A DNA stretch of 64,000 nucleotides from Pelagicoccus sp. SDUM812002 (GCF_031127835.1 NZ_JARXHX010000007.1:62001-126000), one strand, 5' to 3'. Shown: positions 18,026 to 27,625, counted from the stretch's first letter. The notes: generated by a model from the letters alone, not told the origin. A program made the numbers and translations.

Positions 18026-21000
18026 CTACGTCTCTGCGAGGAGGACGCGGATGGTATCGAGGTCGAGGGCGGTGGCGAGGGATGGGTCGTCGATGAGGGT
18101 GCTGGCGAGCTGGGATTTTTCTTTCTGCAGGGCGCGGATCTTTTCTTCGATGGTGTCTTTGGCGATGAGGCGGTAGGCGATGACTTGGCGCTTTTGGCCG
18201 ATGCGGTGGGTGCGGTCGATGGCTTGCGCTTCCACGGCGGGATTCCACCAGGGGTCGAAGAGAGCGACGTAGCTGGCGGCGGTGAGGTTGAGTCCGCTGC
18301 CGGCGGCTTTGAGGGAGAGGAGGAAGACTTTTTCTGTATCGGGTTTTTGGAAACGTTCGACGAGAGCGGCTCGGTCTTGGGTTTTGCCGGTGAGCATGAG
18401 GCTGGGGATGCCGATGGCGTCGAGTGCGGGCTGCAGGAGCTCGAGCATGGATACGAATTGGCTGAAAACGAGGATCTTGTGGCCTTCTTCGACGAGGGGT
18501 TGTATGTGCTCTAGGAGGGCTTGGGTCTTGGCGGAGGGCGTTTTGCTGGGCTTGGCTCCGAGGAGCTGGGGGTCGCAACAGATCTGGCGCAGGCGCAGCA
18601 GGGACTGGAGGATGTTGAAGCGGCTTTTGTCGAACTGGCGTTTGGTTTTTACCTCGACGAGGAGTTGTCGGGCTTTTTTGAGTTCGGCTTGGTAGAGCTT
18701 GGCTTGGGCGCCTTCGAGCTGGCAGTGCAGCTCTTCTTCGATGCGGTCGGGGAGGTCTTGGGCGACTTCGCGCTTGGTGCGTCGCAGGAGGAAGGGCTGG
18801 ATGCGGCGGGCGAGGCGGGGGAGGGCTTGCGGATCTTTCTTTTCGTTGTAGAGGCGCTTGAATTGGGCCTGCGAGCCAAGGGCCCCGGGCATGGCGAAGC
18901 GGAGCAGGCTCCAGAGGTCGAGGGAGCGGTTTTCGATGGGGGTGCCGGTGAGCACGATCCGGTGCGGGGTGGCGAGCTGGCAGGCGATTCGAGCGGTCTG
19001 GGAGGCGGGGTTCTTGATGTATTGGGCTTCGTCGAGGATGATGGCGTCCCAGGTTTCGGCGAGGAAGGCGTCGGCGCTGCTTCGCAGCTGGGTGTAGTTG
19101 GCGACGACGAGGTTGGCGGCGGCGAGGGCATTGGCTTGAGGGGCGTCGGGCTTGCTCTGGTGGCGGGCGGAGGTGAGGCCGGTCTTGAATTTTCCGGGTT
19201 CGGAGAGCCAATTGTCCATGACGGACTTGGGGCAGACGACGAGGACGCGGAAGGCGGATTTGGGTTTTGGTCGGTTGGCTTTGAGCCAGACGAGCCAGGC
19301 GAGGGCTTGCAGCGTTTTGCCGAGGCCCATATCGTCGGCGAGGATGCCGCCGAAGCTGAGTTGGGTGAGCTGGCAGAGGAATTGGAAACCGTCGCGTTGG
19401 TAGGGTCGCAGGATCTTGCCGAAGGGACGGGGGGGAGTGGGGAGCTTTTGGGCGCGAAGGGTGTCGAGTCGGGCGTGTAGCTGGGCTTTGGCTTGTTCGG
19501 TGAGGGCGGAGCTGGCGGCTTCGTTTTGCAACTGCAGGGTGTGGAGGCGTTGGGTGCCGTCTGATTTTTCCATGCCGAGTTCTTGCATGAGCTCGGTGGT
19601 TTCTGGAGTGGTCTCGATGTCGAGGCGTCGCCATTGGCCGCTGGGGAGCTGGACGAAGCGTCCGGGGGCGGCTAGCAGGAGCTGCATTTCCTCGTCGGTG
19701 AGCTGGGTGTCGCCGACGCGTTGGACCAGTTTCACGTCGAACCAATCACGGGTATCCGTTTCTTGGATATCGACTTCGTAGCTAAGGGATACGGGGGCGC
19801 TGTCGAGGCCGGCGAGGTCGGGGCTGAGCTCGACGTTTATCTCGGGGGGAAGGGTTTGCAGCCATGATCCGAAGTCGGGGAGATCAGTTACGTCGCGTAG
19901 GGGACGGTGCCAATGGGTGAGCGGTTCGTCCCACTTCAGACTGAACTTCGACAGGACGGAAGAGAGATCGAGAAGGGCGCTGGGATCCACGAGTTGGATA
20001 CGCTCTGTGGAGTGGGAGGCTGGCTCCTCTTCCGTATGGCTCCACCCGGTCGGCGTAAAGTGTCGAAGGGGACGGTTTTGAGCGTCGACGGCTTCTAGCT
20101 CGACATGCAGGCTGCGGGTTCTGCCCCATGAACTCGGAGTTTCAATCGTGCTCGCGCGAAGCCTGAGCTGGGGCTGGAGGGTATCGACGCGTTCTGCGAT
20201 TTCGGGAGGGAGCTCGCTTCCTTGCGAACGAAGGAAGGCGACTCCCTGTTCGGATTCGATTACTTCCCACGGTAGGGCAAGGGTCGTCTTGCCCTCCACA
20301 GGCGGAGGCCCCGGGTAGACTTTGTCCTTGCTCAGGTAAAGAGGGGCGTCGTCCTCGGCAGGGGAGGCATTTCCGTAGGTGTCGTAGTTCAGCAGCTGCA
20401 GAACGATAGCGTTTTGGGGGAGTGGCTTTCCGCTTGGCAGACAGAGTCGGAGCTGGGCTTGGGGTTCTTTTCCGGAAATGGACTTGCTGGCGATCCAGCG
20501 AAGAGGCTTGTCGCTCCACCGGATCGGGGTGTGGCTTGTATCCAAAACATGGTTGCGAAGTTCGGGATGCTGGAGGAGACGGTGCAGGAATGCTCGGGCG
20601 TATTGGGTGGTGGGGGCGGTGCTGGCTCCGCGCCAGTGTTGGAGGAAGTGCTCCGCGGCGCCTAGGAATGCGATCGCTTGGGTGGACAGGTTGGTTGCGG
20701 TCGATTCTCTCAATTCCTGAAGTTGCGCGCTGTCGACGCGGTGGTAGGGACCTTCGCTGCGGGCGTGTATTTCGCACTTTGATTTGCCGAGTACCATGGC
20801 CAGCTGAATGGGAGCGGCGGGGGGCGATGCCTTGGGTAATCGCGCTTTCGAGGATTGCTCCAAGGTGGCCTTCCAGGATCGGATTTCGTTGAGGTGGAGG
20901 TTGCGTTTGACGCGGGCTTGGTAGTCGGTGAGGTCGAGCAGCTTCTTCGCAAAGGGAGGAACGTTGACTTCGTTGAGTTTGAAATAGATGCAGGCGTAGC

Positions 21001-21562
21001 CGAGCAGTTCGAGGGGATCCTGAGGGGGTTCGTTGAGGTATAAACCGAGGCGGTCGATTTGTTTCCAGGTGCGGTAGTGGACGTCTTGGTTGGCTAGCAG
21101 GGTGAGCACGTCGTCGCTGGCGACGCCTTCCTCTTGGAAGAGGTGCCATGCTTTTTGCACGCGTTCGAGAAAGCGTTCCTCTTTGGCGTTGAGGGGACGG
21201 TCGAGAATTTTTTGGGCGGGAGCGAATAGGCCGTTCTTTGCTCTCCGGACGGCTTTTTTTGTGGGAGCGGCGCTGGCAAGGGGATGCCCGTTCTCGGCCA
21301 GCACCGTTGCGCCGAGGGCGAAGGCGTGTTTGCATTCGTATCCGATGGGGCAATCGCATTCCGCTTCCCATCCTGTGTGGCGTTCGTAGCCGAAGTGGAC
21401 GAAATACTCCCGGGAACCGTCAACGTACCCTTCGATGACGTGGTTGGTGGTGTAGGAGACGAGAGCGCGGGCATCGCGGGCGTAGGCCTTGCCACGTTTC
21501 TTCGTGCGCGGATCGAAAGTGCTGAGATACTGGGCGAGGGCGTTGAGCGGGCTAGCGTCCAT
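18026..21562 (-). CDS. SNF2-family helicase with SWIM zinc finger
   Basis: A 1178-residue protein. A SWIM zinc finger lies at residues 69-79 (C-x-C-x5-C-x-H, in ECDCPIGYECKH). About 600 residues of poorly conserved sequence follow, matching bacterial SNF2-associated regions. The SNF2 ATPase begins near 715: ILRPYQRDGFQFL, Walker A DDMGLGKT (about 743-750), motif II DEAQ, motif III LTGTPIEN. The C-terminal helicase lobe includes LVFSQFVSML, LSLKAAGSGLNL and the arginine finger motif DRTHRIGQKR. It belongs to the HepA/RapA-like superfamily 2 translocases that remodel protein-DNA complexes. All ATPase motifs look intact. It is probably monocistronic. It is much more GC-rich than the polysaccharide cluster, which creates long antisense frames. 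Confidence 0.95.
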   Translation of the reverse strand: MDASPLNALAQYLSTFDPRTKKRGKAYARDARALVSYTTNHVIEGYVDGSREYFVHFGYERHTGWEAECDCPIGYECKHAFALGATVLAENGHPLASAAPTKKAVRRAKNGLFAPAQKILDRPLNAKEERFLERVQKAWHLFQEEGVASDDVLTLLANQDVHYRTWKQIDRLGLYLNEPPQDPLELLGYACIYFKLNEVNVPPFAKKLLDLTDYQARVKRNLHLNEIRSWKATLEQSSKARLPKASPPAAPIQLAMVLGKSKCEIHARSEGPYHRVDSAQLQELRESTATNLSTQAIAFLGAAEHFLQHWRGASTAPTTQYARAFLHRLLQHPELRNHVLDTSHTPIRWSDKPLRWIASKSISGKEPQAQLRLCLPSGKPLPQNAIVLQLLNYDTYGNASPAEDDAPLYLSKDKVYPGPPPVEGKTTLALPWEVIESEQGVAFLRSQGSELPPEIAERVDTLQPQLRLRASTIETPSSWGRTRSLHVELEAVDAQNRPLRHFTPTGWSHTEEEPASHSTERIQLVDPSALLDLSSVLSKFSLKWDEPLTHWHRPLRDVTDLPDFGSWLQTLPPEINVELSPDLAGLDSAPVSLSYEVDIQETDTRDWFDVKLVQRVGDTQLTDEEMQLLLAAPGRFVQLPSGQWRRLDIETTPETTELMQELGMEKSDGTQRLHTLQLQNEAASSALTEQAKAQLHARLDTLRAQKLPTPPRPFGKILRPYQRDGFQFLCQLTQLSFGGILADDMGLGKTLQALAWLVWLKANRPKPKSAFRVLVVCPKSVMDNWLSEPGKFKTGLTSARHQSKPDAPQANALAAANLVVANYTQLRSSADAFLAETWDAIILDEAQYIKNPASQTARIACQLATPHRIVLTGTPIENRSLDLWSLLRFAMPGALGSQAQFKRLYNEKKDPQALPRLARRIQPFLLRRTKREVAQDLPDRIEEELHCQLEGAQAKLYQAELKKARQLLVEVKTKRQFDKSRFNILQSLLRLRQICCDPQLLGAKPSKTPSAKTQALLEHIQPLVEEGHKILVFSQFVSMLELLQPALDAIGIPSLMLTGKTQDRAALVERFQKPDTEKVFLLSLKAAGSGLNLTAASYVALFDPWWNPAVEAQAIDRTHRIGQKRQVIAYRLIAKDTIEEKIRALQKEKSQLASTLIDDPSLATALDLDTIRVLLAET

Positions 21563-21714
21563 TTAAATGGCTTTGCCTAGCGCCTTCATGGGGCCTGGAA
21601 AAGGAGTTTTTGTTTCTGGGTAGCATCGGACTTCACTATTGCGTGACGAGCGCGCTTCCACTTGCCCGGCGCACCTGGATTTTCGATTTTTCAATCTGTA
21701 ATCTTCGATTTACG

Positions 21715-22665
21715 CTAGCGACTGCGCAGGGTGCCTTGGGCGAGCTGTTCGAGGAAGAGGGGGTAGGTTTTGCGGATACCCTCTTCGAGGGGGATTTGGG
21801 CGGTCCAGCCGAGGTCGCGCAGGCGGGTTACGTCGAGCAGCTTTCGGGGGGTGCCATCGGGTTTGGAGAGGTCGTTGACGATTTTGCCTTGGTAGCCGAC
21901 GGTCTGGGCGACGAGTTCGGCGATCTGGCGGATGCTGTGCTCGATGCCCGTTCCGGCATTGAGTACGCTGGGTGGGTCTTGTAACTGGAGAGTGAATACG
22001 ACGCTGTCGGCTAGATCGTCTGCGTGCATAAGCTCGCGCAGCGGCTTGCCGGTACCCCACATAGTGACCTCGGGTGATTCGGCTTCCTTCGCTTCGTGGA
22101 AACGTCGAAGGAGGGCGGGGAGGAGGTGGGAGTTATCGGGGTGATAGTTGTCGCCCGGACCGTAGAGGTTGGTGGGCATGAGGGAGTGGTACATCACCCC
22201 GTACTGCTTTCGATAGAACTCGCAGAGCTTGAGGCCAGCTATTTTGGCGATGGCGTAGGCCTCGTTGGTAGGCTCTAGTTCTGAGGTGAGCAGAGCGTCT
22301 TCGTTCAGCGGCTGGGGGGCGAGCTTGGGGTAGATGCAGGATGAGCCGAGGAAGAGAAACCTGGATACGCCAGACTGGTACGCAGCGTGGATAGTATTCG
22401 AAGCGATCACCAAGTTTTGGTAGGCGAACTCGGCTGGGTACGTATTGTTTGCGTGGATACCGCCAACCTTTGCTGCAGCCATCACGACGACGTCGGGCTT
22501 TTCTTCGTCGAAGAAGGTTTCGACGGCGCCCTGGTCGCATAGGTCCAGCTCCGAAGACGTGCGCGTTACCGTATTGCTAAAACCTAAGGCGTGCAGCCTG
22601 CGGATGACCGCGGAGCCGACCATGCCGCGGTGGCCGGCGACGTAGATTTTGGAGGAGGGAGTCAT
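21715..22665 (-). CDS. fcl: GDP-L-fucose synthase
   Basis: A 316-residue extended SDR that both epimerises and reduces GDP-4-keto-6-deoxymannose to GDP-L-fucose with NADPH. Seen: [12 protein letters not shown] (Rossmann loop), [18 protein letters not shown], and the catalytic [10 protein letters not shown] (YxxxK). The segment [32 protein letters not shown] is diagnostic for the WcaG/Fcl family. It lies 30 bp downstream of gmd on the same strand, the standard operon for GDP-fucose. The product probably serves surface glycan synthesis, although the main cluster lies 7 kb away across the helicase gene. Confidence 0.96.
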   Translation of the reverse strand: MTPSSKIYVAGHRGMVGSAVIRRLHALGFSNTVTRTSSELDLCDQGAVETFFDEEKPDVVVMAAAKVGGIHANNTYPAEFAYQNLVIASNTIHAAYQSGVSRFLFLGSSCIYPKLAPQPLNEDALLTSELEPTNEAYAIAKIAGLKLCEFYRKQYGVMYHSLMPTNLYGPGDNYHPDNSHLLPALLRRFHEAKEAESPEVTMWGTGKPLRELMHADDLADSVVFTLQLQDPPSVLNAGTGIEHSIRQIAELVAQTVGYQGKIVNDLSKPDGTPRKLLDVTRLRDLGWTAQIPLEEGIRKTYPLFLEQLAQGTLRSR

Positions 22666-22695
22666 GTTGCTTTAGTGGCCATCTGGTCTAAGGGC

Positions 22696-23709
22696 CTAAG
22701 CGAGCGCCTTTTTGATCTTGGCTTCGTTTTCGGCGAGCTTGAGGTCGGCTTCGGTCATGATCTTGACCAGTTCCTTGAACTTGACCTTGGGCTCCCAGCC
22801 GAGCTGCTTCTTGGCCTTGGCGGGGTCGCCGATGAGCAGGTCCACTTCCGCGGGGCGTTCGTAGCGGTCGTCGTAGTCGACGTACTTCTCCCAGTCGAGG
22901 TCGAGCTGGGCGAAGGTTTCCTGCACGAACTCCTTAACGGTGTGGGTCTCGTTGGTGGCGATGACGTAGTCGTCGGGCTCGTCCTGCTGGAGCATCAGCC
23001 ACATCATCTCGACGTATTCCTTGGCGTAGCCCCAGTCGCGCTTGGCGTCGAGGTTTCCGAGGTAGAGCTTCTCCTGGAGCCCCATCTTGATGCGGGTGGC
23101 GGCCCGGGTGATCTTGCGGGTGACGAAGGTTTCGCCGCGTCGCGGGGATTCGTGGTTGAAGAGGATGCCCGAGCAGGCGAAGAGGTTGTAGGACTCGCGG
23201 TAGTTCACGGTCAGCCAGTGCGCGTACATCTTGGCGCAGCCGTAGGGGGAGCGCGGCCAGAAGGGGGTGGTCTCGGTCTGGGGGACTTCCTGGACCTTGC
23301 CGAACATCTCGGAGGAGGAGGCCTGGTAGTACTTGGTCTTCTTGACGAGCTTGGCCTCGCGGATGGCTTCGAGAATTCGGACCGCTCCGGTGCCCACCAC
23401 GTCGCCGGTGTACTCGGGCACGTCGAAGGAGACGCGCACGTGGGACTGGGCTCCGAGGTTGTAGATCTCGTCGGGCTGGAGGTCGTAGAGCAGCTTGACC
23501 ATCTGCACCGAGTCGGCGAGGTCGCCGTAGTGCAGGAAGAGCTTCACGCCGTTGACGTGGGGATCTTGGTAGAGATGATCAATGCGCGAGGTATTGAAGG
23601 TCGAAGCCCGGCGGATCACGCCGTGCACTTCGTATCCCTTTTCGAGGAGGAGTTCTGCGAGGTAGGAACCGTCCTGTCCTGTGATGCCGGTGATGAGGGC
23701 TTTCTTCAT
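22696..23709 (-). CDS. gmd: GDP-mannose 4,6-dehydratase
   Basis: A 337-residue SDR converting GDP-D-mannose to GDP-4-keto-6-deoxy-D-mannose. The NADP loop is [17 protein letters not shown] (residues 6-22), followed by [18 protein letters not shown]. The catalytic region has [12 protein letters not shown] and [12 protein letters not shown] (Ser/Glu plus YxxxK). [25 protein letters not shown] (split here only by family variation, LFACSG in this copy) is highly conserved in Gmd. It is the first gene of the gmd-fcl operon. The 3' part uses strongly GC-biased codons, unlike the A+T-rich polysaccharide cluster, which suggests a core gene. Confidence 0.97.
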   Translation of the reverse strand: MKKALITGITGQDGSYLAELLLEKGYEVHGVIRRASTFNTSRIDHLYQDPHVNGVKLFLHYGDLADSVQMVKLLYDLQPDEIYNLGAQSHVRVSFDVPEYTGDVVGTGAVRILEAIREAKLVKKTKYYQASSSEMFGKVQEVPQTETTPFWPRSPYGCAKMYAHWLTVNYRESYNLFACSGILFNHESPRRGETFVTRKITRAATRIKMGLQEKLYLGNLDAKRDWGYAKEYVEMMWLMLQQDEPDDYVIATNETHTVKEFVQETFAQLDLDWEKYVDYDDRYERPAEVDLLIGDPAKAKKQLGWEPKVKFKELVKIMTEADLKLAENEAKIKKALA

Positions 23710-23881
23710 GAAACTATATTTGCTGGATGGAACAAGAAACGGGAAGCAAAGAGCTTTGGGATGATATGTCGATCCGTTCTTTCTCAGAGAGATAGAGAGC
23801 GGAGTCTCTGAGTCGGATGATGGGGTCGGCTTGCGGGGTGTTGGTAGCGGACGGAACCGGACCCTCCAATTTTTATTTTAA

Positions 23882-23915
23882 GAAAAAACGCCCGCCGCGG
23901 ATGCGGTGGGCGTTT
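23882..23915 (-). terminator. Rho-independent terminator after the GNAT gene
   Basis: AACGCCCGCCGC pairs with GCGGTGGGCGTT (12-bp stem, one G-U) around a GGAT loop, followed on the minus strand by a T-run (the A-run at 23883-23888). It lies just downstream of the minus-strand GNAT gene. Confidence 0.85.
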
Positions 23916-23948
23916 GAAGTGGTTTTGGGCTAAGTTTTTCTTAGCGGC

Positions 23949-24464
23949 TTAGGCGCAGCGGAGACCTCCTGCCCGCGGTGAGCGGCTGGGTTTACTCTGC
24001 CAGTACCATCGGGTCGGCGGCGCGGTTTCCTCGGTGCGAGTGGGCTCAGTGTCGACGGAGCGTTGGTAGTTCGGCTGCGGAGCGTAGCCTTTAAGCAAGG
24101 CTTCGATGATTTCCTGAGCGTAGCCGCGTCCGAGTTCGTTGGAAGCGAGGGCGTTGATGGGGCCCTGCCCGAGGTGACGCGAGCTGAACCCGGTAACGCC
24201 AATGGCTTGGCCGGTGTCCTTGTGGATGACGATCCACCAGCTTCCGGCGTGCGTGCGGTGGTCTTCGAGCATGCGTATGATGGCAGTGCAGGCGGTTTCC
24301 AGCGTACTGATGGCAGGACCGACTGTGGCATGAGCGAAGAACGGATCGGCTGCAGCGAGCTCGTGCAGCGCGAGAGCGTCTTCGATGCGAGGCGTTCTGA
24401 GGATGAGTCGCTCGGTCTCGATGATCGAGGGTGGCAGCTTCTCTATTGGGCTTGCGTGTGTCAT
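23949..24464 (-). CDS. GNAT-family acetyltransferase with abnormal C-terminus
   Basis: 171 residues. The first 120 match RimJ-like GNATs: IIETERLILRTPRIEDALAL, then GSWWIVIHKDTGQAIGVTGF, and the acetyl-CoA-binding region at ELGRGYAQEIIEALLKGY. After that the usual strands beta-6 and beta-7 (with the conserved N and Y) are missing and are replaced by about 45 residues rich in Pro, Thr, Arg and Ser with no GNAT character. I could not find the lost part in another frame. AGGAA lies 8 nt upstream of ATG 24464, so initiation is well supported. It may be inactive or diverged. The terminator at 23882 closes the transcript. Confidence 0.7.
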   Translation of the reverse strand: MTHASPIEKLPPSIIETERLILRTPRIEDALALHELAAADPFFAHATVGPAISTLETACTAIIRMLEDHRTHAGSWWIVIHKDTGQAIGVTGFSSRHLGQGPINALASNELGRGYAQEIIEALLKGYAPQPNYQRSVDTEPTRTEETAPPTRWYWQSKPSRSPRAGGLRCA

Positions 24465-24515
24465 GGTATGGTTTCCTGTCTAAAGTCTTTCTGAAATTCG
24501 TTGGTGTGATTGGGC

Positions 24516-24549
24516 CAAAAAAAGGCCGAACGTCTACTGGCGTTCGGCT
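24516..24549 (-). terminator. Terminator between a 41-codon ORF and the GNAT gene
   Basis: A perfect 8-bp stem GCCGAACG/CGTTCGGC with an 8-nt loop, followed on the minus strand by a T7 run (A-run 24517-24523). It lies 29 bp beyond the stop of the small ORF at 24578-24703 and upstream of the GNAT start, so it could be a simple terminator or an attenuator. Confidence 0.85.
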
Positions 24550-24577
24550 TGGCGGTGCGGGTTTCGTTTTTCCGGAT

Positions 24578-24703
24578 TTAGTTAGCGTTTCGCTCCGGTG
24601 TCTTCCCCGCATGCCAAGCCATTGCCCATTGGCGGCAAGCCGCTACGGCTTGTGCTTGGACTGCTTGATGTTTGTCTTGTTGTTGTGATTGAGAACGGAT
24701 CAT
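24578..24703 (-). CDS. Candidate 41-residue small protein or leader peptide
   Basis: I translated this frame by hand from ATG 24703 to TAA 24578. It begins MIRSQSQQQDKHQAVQAQ and ends with KTPERNAN, with two Trp (QWAMAW) in the middle. It is Gln/Ala-rich at the N-terminus and predicted helical. There is no signal peptide. No strong Shine-Dalgarno site was seen. A clean rho-independent terminator follows 29 bp after the stop, which is the main support for a real short transcript. It could encode a free small protein, or a leader peptide for the GNAT gene with the hairpin as attenuator. No homologue is known to me. Confidence 0.5.
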   Translation of the reverse strand: MIRSQSQQQDKHQAVQAQAVAACRQWAMAWHAGKTPERNAN

Positions 24704-24852
24704 CGATGAATTGAATGCGTTAAAGCATTGGCCGTGCCTAAATGGAAGGATTTTAATGAAAAGATAAGGTTACAGCACAGGGGGATGGCTTTACATTCTT
24801 TTAAATACCTGTGTTGCAAGCGAATCCCATCTCGGCATCGTTTTGAACTCTG

Positions 24853-26133
24853 ATGCGAAAGTTTACGCAGATTCTTGGCCTCTTTTTCAGCAGTTTGCCC
24901 GTGGTGTCATGGGCTTGGGCGGACCAGACGGATTTCGCGGCCCTGCGGGAGGAGACCTTTGAGGCGGCTTGGAGCCAAGTCGGGGCGAGTTATTACGACT
25001 CGACTTTCGGTGGCTTGGACTGGGACGAGGTTGGAGATCGGTATCGAGCGAAGCTTCCGACGGCGGAAAGCATGGACCAGGTCCGAGCTTTGATTTCGAG
25101 CATGATCTACGAACTAGGTGACTCGCACCTGGCCTTGATATCGTCCGACTACGATCCGGAGGAGATCATGAAGCCGTGGAGCGGTGGAGCGGCGGGAGTC
25201 GAAGCATGTTACGCAGGCGATAGGATCGTGTTCTATCGAGTCGATCCAAAGGGTGCGGCCTACGAAGCAGGACTGCGGAACGGGGACATCTTGTTGGCGG
25301 TTGACGGGGAGAGGGTGAAGGACTTCCGTCGTTCGCTCGAAAAGACCGGTCAGCCCGAGCATGTATTAAAATACAGCTTGATAACGGCTCTCCTCTCTCG
25401 GCTTCGCACGGAGGCGGGGGAGAAGGTGAAATTGCTCGTCCGTTCGCCGAGAGGAAAAAAGCGTTTGCTCACCGTCGAACTGAAACGATACGAAGGTCGG
25501 TCGACCGAGCCGCTCGGTAGGATGGGTCGTATGCCGCTAGGTTTGGAGGCGACGCTTCGTGAGGATGGGGTGGCTTACTTGCGTTTTAATCTTTGGTTCC
25601 CAGCGGTCATGCCGGAGGTGCGGGCATTTGTAGGAAGCCTACCGGCGGAAACGTCTGGCCTCGTGATCGACCTGCGGGGCAACCCTGGAGGAATGATGGT
25701 AATGGCTGGCGGGTTAGCGGGTTTAGTCCTACAAGAACAAGCGGAGCTCGGGCGTACTACGTTGCGGTCAGGCCATGTGAACGTGGTAGGTTTTCCCCAG
25801 AAGGACGCCTTTGCTGGTAAAGCCGCGATCCTAGTGGATGAGACGAGTGTTTCGACCAGCGAGGTGTTCGCAATTGGACTTCAGGAGTTGGGTCGAGCGC
25901 GAGTGTTTGGTCAACCGACCCCAGGAGCGGCGTTGCCGTCGGTCTTCTTCGCCTTGCCCAATGGGGATTCCTTGCAAATCGCATTGGGCGACTTCAAAAC
26001 CCCCAATGGCGTCAGTTTGGAAGCTCGCGGGGTTATCCCCGACGAAGTGGTCTCCGTTTCGCCGGTTGAACTTTCCGCCGGCAAGGACACTGTCCTTTCT
26101 GCGGCTCTTAACTGGATCCACCAACCCAACTAG
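24853..26133 (+). CDS. Secreted S41-family peptidase
   Basis: 426 residues with a signal peptide (about 1-23, ending SWAWA). An N-terminal helical S41 segment follows, with SMIYELGDSHLALIS. A PDZ domain sits near 125-205 (GAAYEAGLRNGDILLAVDGERV) and the protease core near 215-400. The core includes VIDLRGNPGG and the nucleophile region DETSVSTSEVFAIGL. The following strand reads GQPTPGAALPS; the Lys of classical CtpA enzymes (GKG) is absent, which fits the S41 branch whose general base lies elsewhere. It should cleave peptides or proteins in the periplasm. It is followed after 5 bp by the LolA-like gene. Confidence 0.9.
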   Translation: MRKFTQILGLFFSSLPVVSWAWADQTDFAALREETFEAAWSQVGASYYDSTFGGLDWDEVGDRYRAKLPTAESMDQVRALISSMIYELGDSHLALISSDYDPEEIMKPWSGGAAGVEACYAGDRIVFYRVDPKGAAYEAGLRNGDILLAVDGERVKDFRRSLEKTGQPEHVLKYSLITALLSRLRTEAGEKVKLLVRSPRGKKRLLTVELKRYEGRSTEPLGRMGRMPLGLEATLREDGVAYLRFNLWFPAVMPEVRAFVGSLPAETSGLVIDLRGNPGGMMVMAGGLAGLVLQEQAELGRTTLRSGHVNVVGFPQKDAFAGKAAILVDETSVSTSEVFAIGLQELGRARVFGQPTPGAALPSVFFALPNGDSLQIALGDFKTPNGVSLEARGVIPDEVVSVSPVELSAGKDTVLSAALNWIHQPN

Positions 26134-26138
26134 CTCAA

Positions 26139-26882
26139 ATGAAACTATCCTCATTCCGAAAGACTGCCATTGTCTTTGCATTTTTAAGCGCGCCTTTTCT
26201 AGCGACCGTTCAGGGAGCTCTGCCTGTCGAAGTCGCAGAGGTTCTTGATGCCAATATCAAGGCCAGCGGTGGCCGTGATCGTATCGCCGCCATACAGTCC
26301 TCCCGCTTAAAGGGGACTATGGCGATACCCGCCATCGGCATGAACGGCACCACCGAGATGGTGATGAAGGCCCCTGACAAGCTTTACGTTGCCCAGGAGA
26401 TTCCCGGGATGGGTAAAATGGTGCAAGCCTACGACGGTGACACGGGTTGGGCCAACGACCCCATGCAGGGTTTCCGGCTGCTCAGCGAAGGGGAAATCGC
26501 CTCGCTCAAGCAAAACGACAATTTCTCGGACATGCTCGCCTACGACGAAGTCTACAGTTCAGGCGAGAAGCTACCCGACGCAATGGTTGATGGTCAATCG
26601 GCTCACGTCGTGAAGCTGGTTGCGGCGGCGACAGGGTTGGAGCAGACCTGCTATTACAGTAAAGACACGGGATTGCTCGTCCGCATGGACATGTTGGTTG
26701 ACATGGGTCCCATGGGCCAGCTGCCGGCCAGCATGATCGTAAAGTCTTACCATACTCAGGATGGGATTTCCTTTCCCGCGGCCATGGAGATGACCAACGC
26801 TGGGATGAATATCAATATGACTTTTGACTCCCTTGAGATCAACTTAGAGATCGAGGATTCGCTTTTCGCGGCTCCTCAGTGA
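26139..26882 (+). CDS. Secreted LolA-like protein
   Basis: 247 residues, signal peptide 1-26 (ending VQG-A). The mature protein begins with a helix (EVLDANIKASGGRDRIAAIQSSRLKG) and continues as beta strands (GTMAIPAI, TEMVMKAPDKLYV, VQAYDGDTGWAND), the pattern of LolA/outer-membrane-lipoprotein-sorting-like folds that are also found beside zinc proteases. It probably binds a hydrophobic ligand in the periplasm, but the function is unproved. It starts 5 bp after the S41 protease stop and 30 bp before the DUF4399 gene, so the three are likely co-transcribed. Confidence 0.75.
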   Translation: MKLSSFRKTAIVFAFLSAPFLATVQGALPVEVAEVLDANIKASGGRDRIAAIQSSRLKGTMAIPAIGMNGTTEMVMKAPDKLYVAQEIPGMGKMVQAYDGDTGWANDPMQGFRLLSEGEIASLKQNDNFSDMLAYDEVYSSGEKLPDAMVDGQSAHVVKLVAAATGLEQTCYYSKDTGLLVRMDMLVDMGPMGQLPASMIVKSYHTQDGISFPAAMEMTNAGMNINMTFDSLEINLEIEDSLFAAPQ

Positions 26883-26912
26883 AACATTATTCATTACACT
26901 AAATCGAAGCCT

Positions 26913-27344
26913 ATGAATCCAAGAAAACTGATCGTATCCGCCCTCGCATTTTTCAGCATCACGCTCGCAGCATCGGCTGCGCTTGAGCGGCAGCCATCGC
27001 CTGAAGGGGCGGAAGTCTACATTATATCTCCAGCAGATGGAGAGGTCGTGGGGAAGACCTTCACCGTGCAGTTCGGTCTAATAGGTATGGGGGTCGCTCC
27101 GGCCGGTATCGATATGCCCAATACAGGGCATCACCATTTGCTTATCGACGCGGAGGGTTCGCCCGACATGTCTACGCCGATGCCCATGTCCGATAACCTC
27201 AAGCACTTTGGTGGTGGGCAGACGCAGGTGGAGCTTACCCTCGCTCCGGGCGAGCATCGCTTGCAGCTGGTGCTCGGCGACTACCTGCACATACCGCATC
27301 AGCCAGCGGTGATTTCCGAGGAGATCACGATCACCGTGAAATAA
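26913..27344 (+). CDS. Secreted DUF4399 protein
   Basis: 143 residues with a signal peptide (about 1-22, ending ASA). The mature part matches DUF4399: VYIISPADGEVVGKTF, then GHHHLLID and the C-terminal GEHRLQLVLGDYLHIPH. The conserved His cluster suggests metal binding, but no activity is established for the family. It ends the S41-LolA-like-DUF4399 group and is followed by a strong terminator. Confidence 0.85.
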   Translation: MNPRKLIVSALAFFSITLAASAALERQPSPEGAEVYIISPADGEVVGKTFTVQFGLIGMGVAPAGIDMPNTGHHHLLIDAEGSPDMSTPMPMSDNLKHFGGGQTQVELTLAPGEHRLQLVLGDYLHIPHQPAVISEEITITVK

Positions 27345-27385
27345 GACTTCGGGTGGCGCTGCCGAAACAGCGCTTCTCATATTTG

Positions 27386-27423
27386 ACGCCTGCCCGAACG
27401 CTCGGGTAGGCGTTTTTGTTTTT
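27386..27423 (+). terminator. Rho-independent terminator after DUF4399 gene
   Basis: ACGCCTGCCCGA pairs with TCGGGTAGGCGT (12-bp stem, one wobble) around ACGC, followed by TTTTTGTTTTT. Confidence 0.9.
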
Positions 27424-27625
27424 GCTGAAACAATGGGCGGTCGCGAAGCGAGGCCACTTGCATGAACCGCGTCTTTGTGGACGGGTCCATCGCATGAGAG
27501 GGAGTGACATTGTAGGCTCTCAGGCCGTACGTAGAAAACGCTTGAGCGACCAAGGGCATTTGCTAGCTATTATGGATCGTGAAGAGGAATCGTTTCTTTG
27601 CACGACCCCACTCTCCTCCGCTTTT

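Noticed and set aside
17961-19745. A 594-codon frame antisense to the SNF2 helicase gene
   Set aside because: Arg/Pro/His-rich translation without motifs; it is a GC-bias shadow of the intact helicase frame.
22591-23811. A 406-codon plus-strand frame over gmd
   Set aside because: Low-complexity Val/Gly/Glu product opposite the well-supported gmd gene.
24578-24703. Classic trp attenuator
   Set aside because: The peptide has two Trp but they are not adjacent, and the next gene is an acetyltransferase, not a tryptophan gene.
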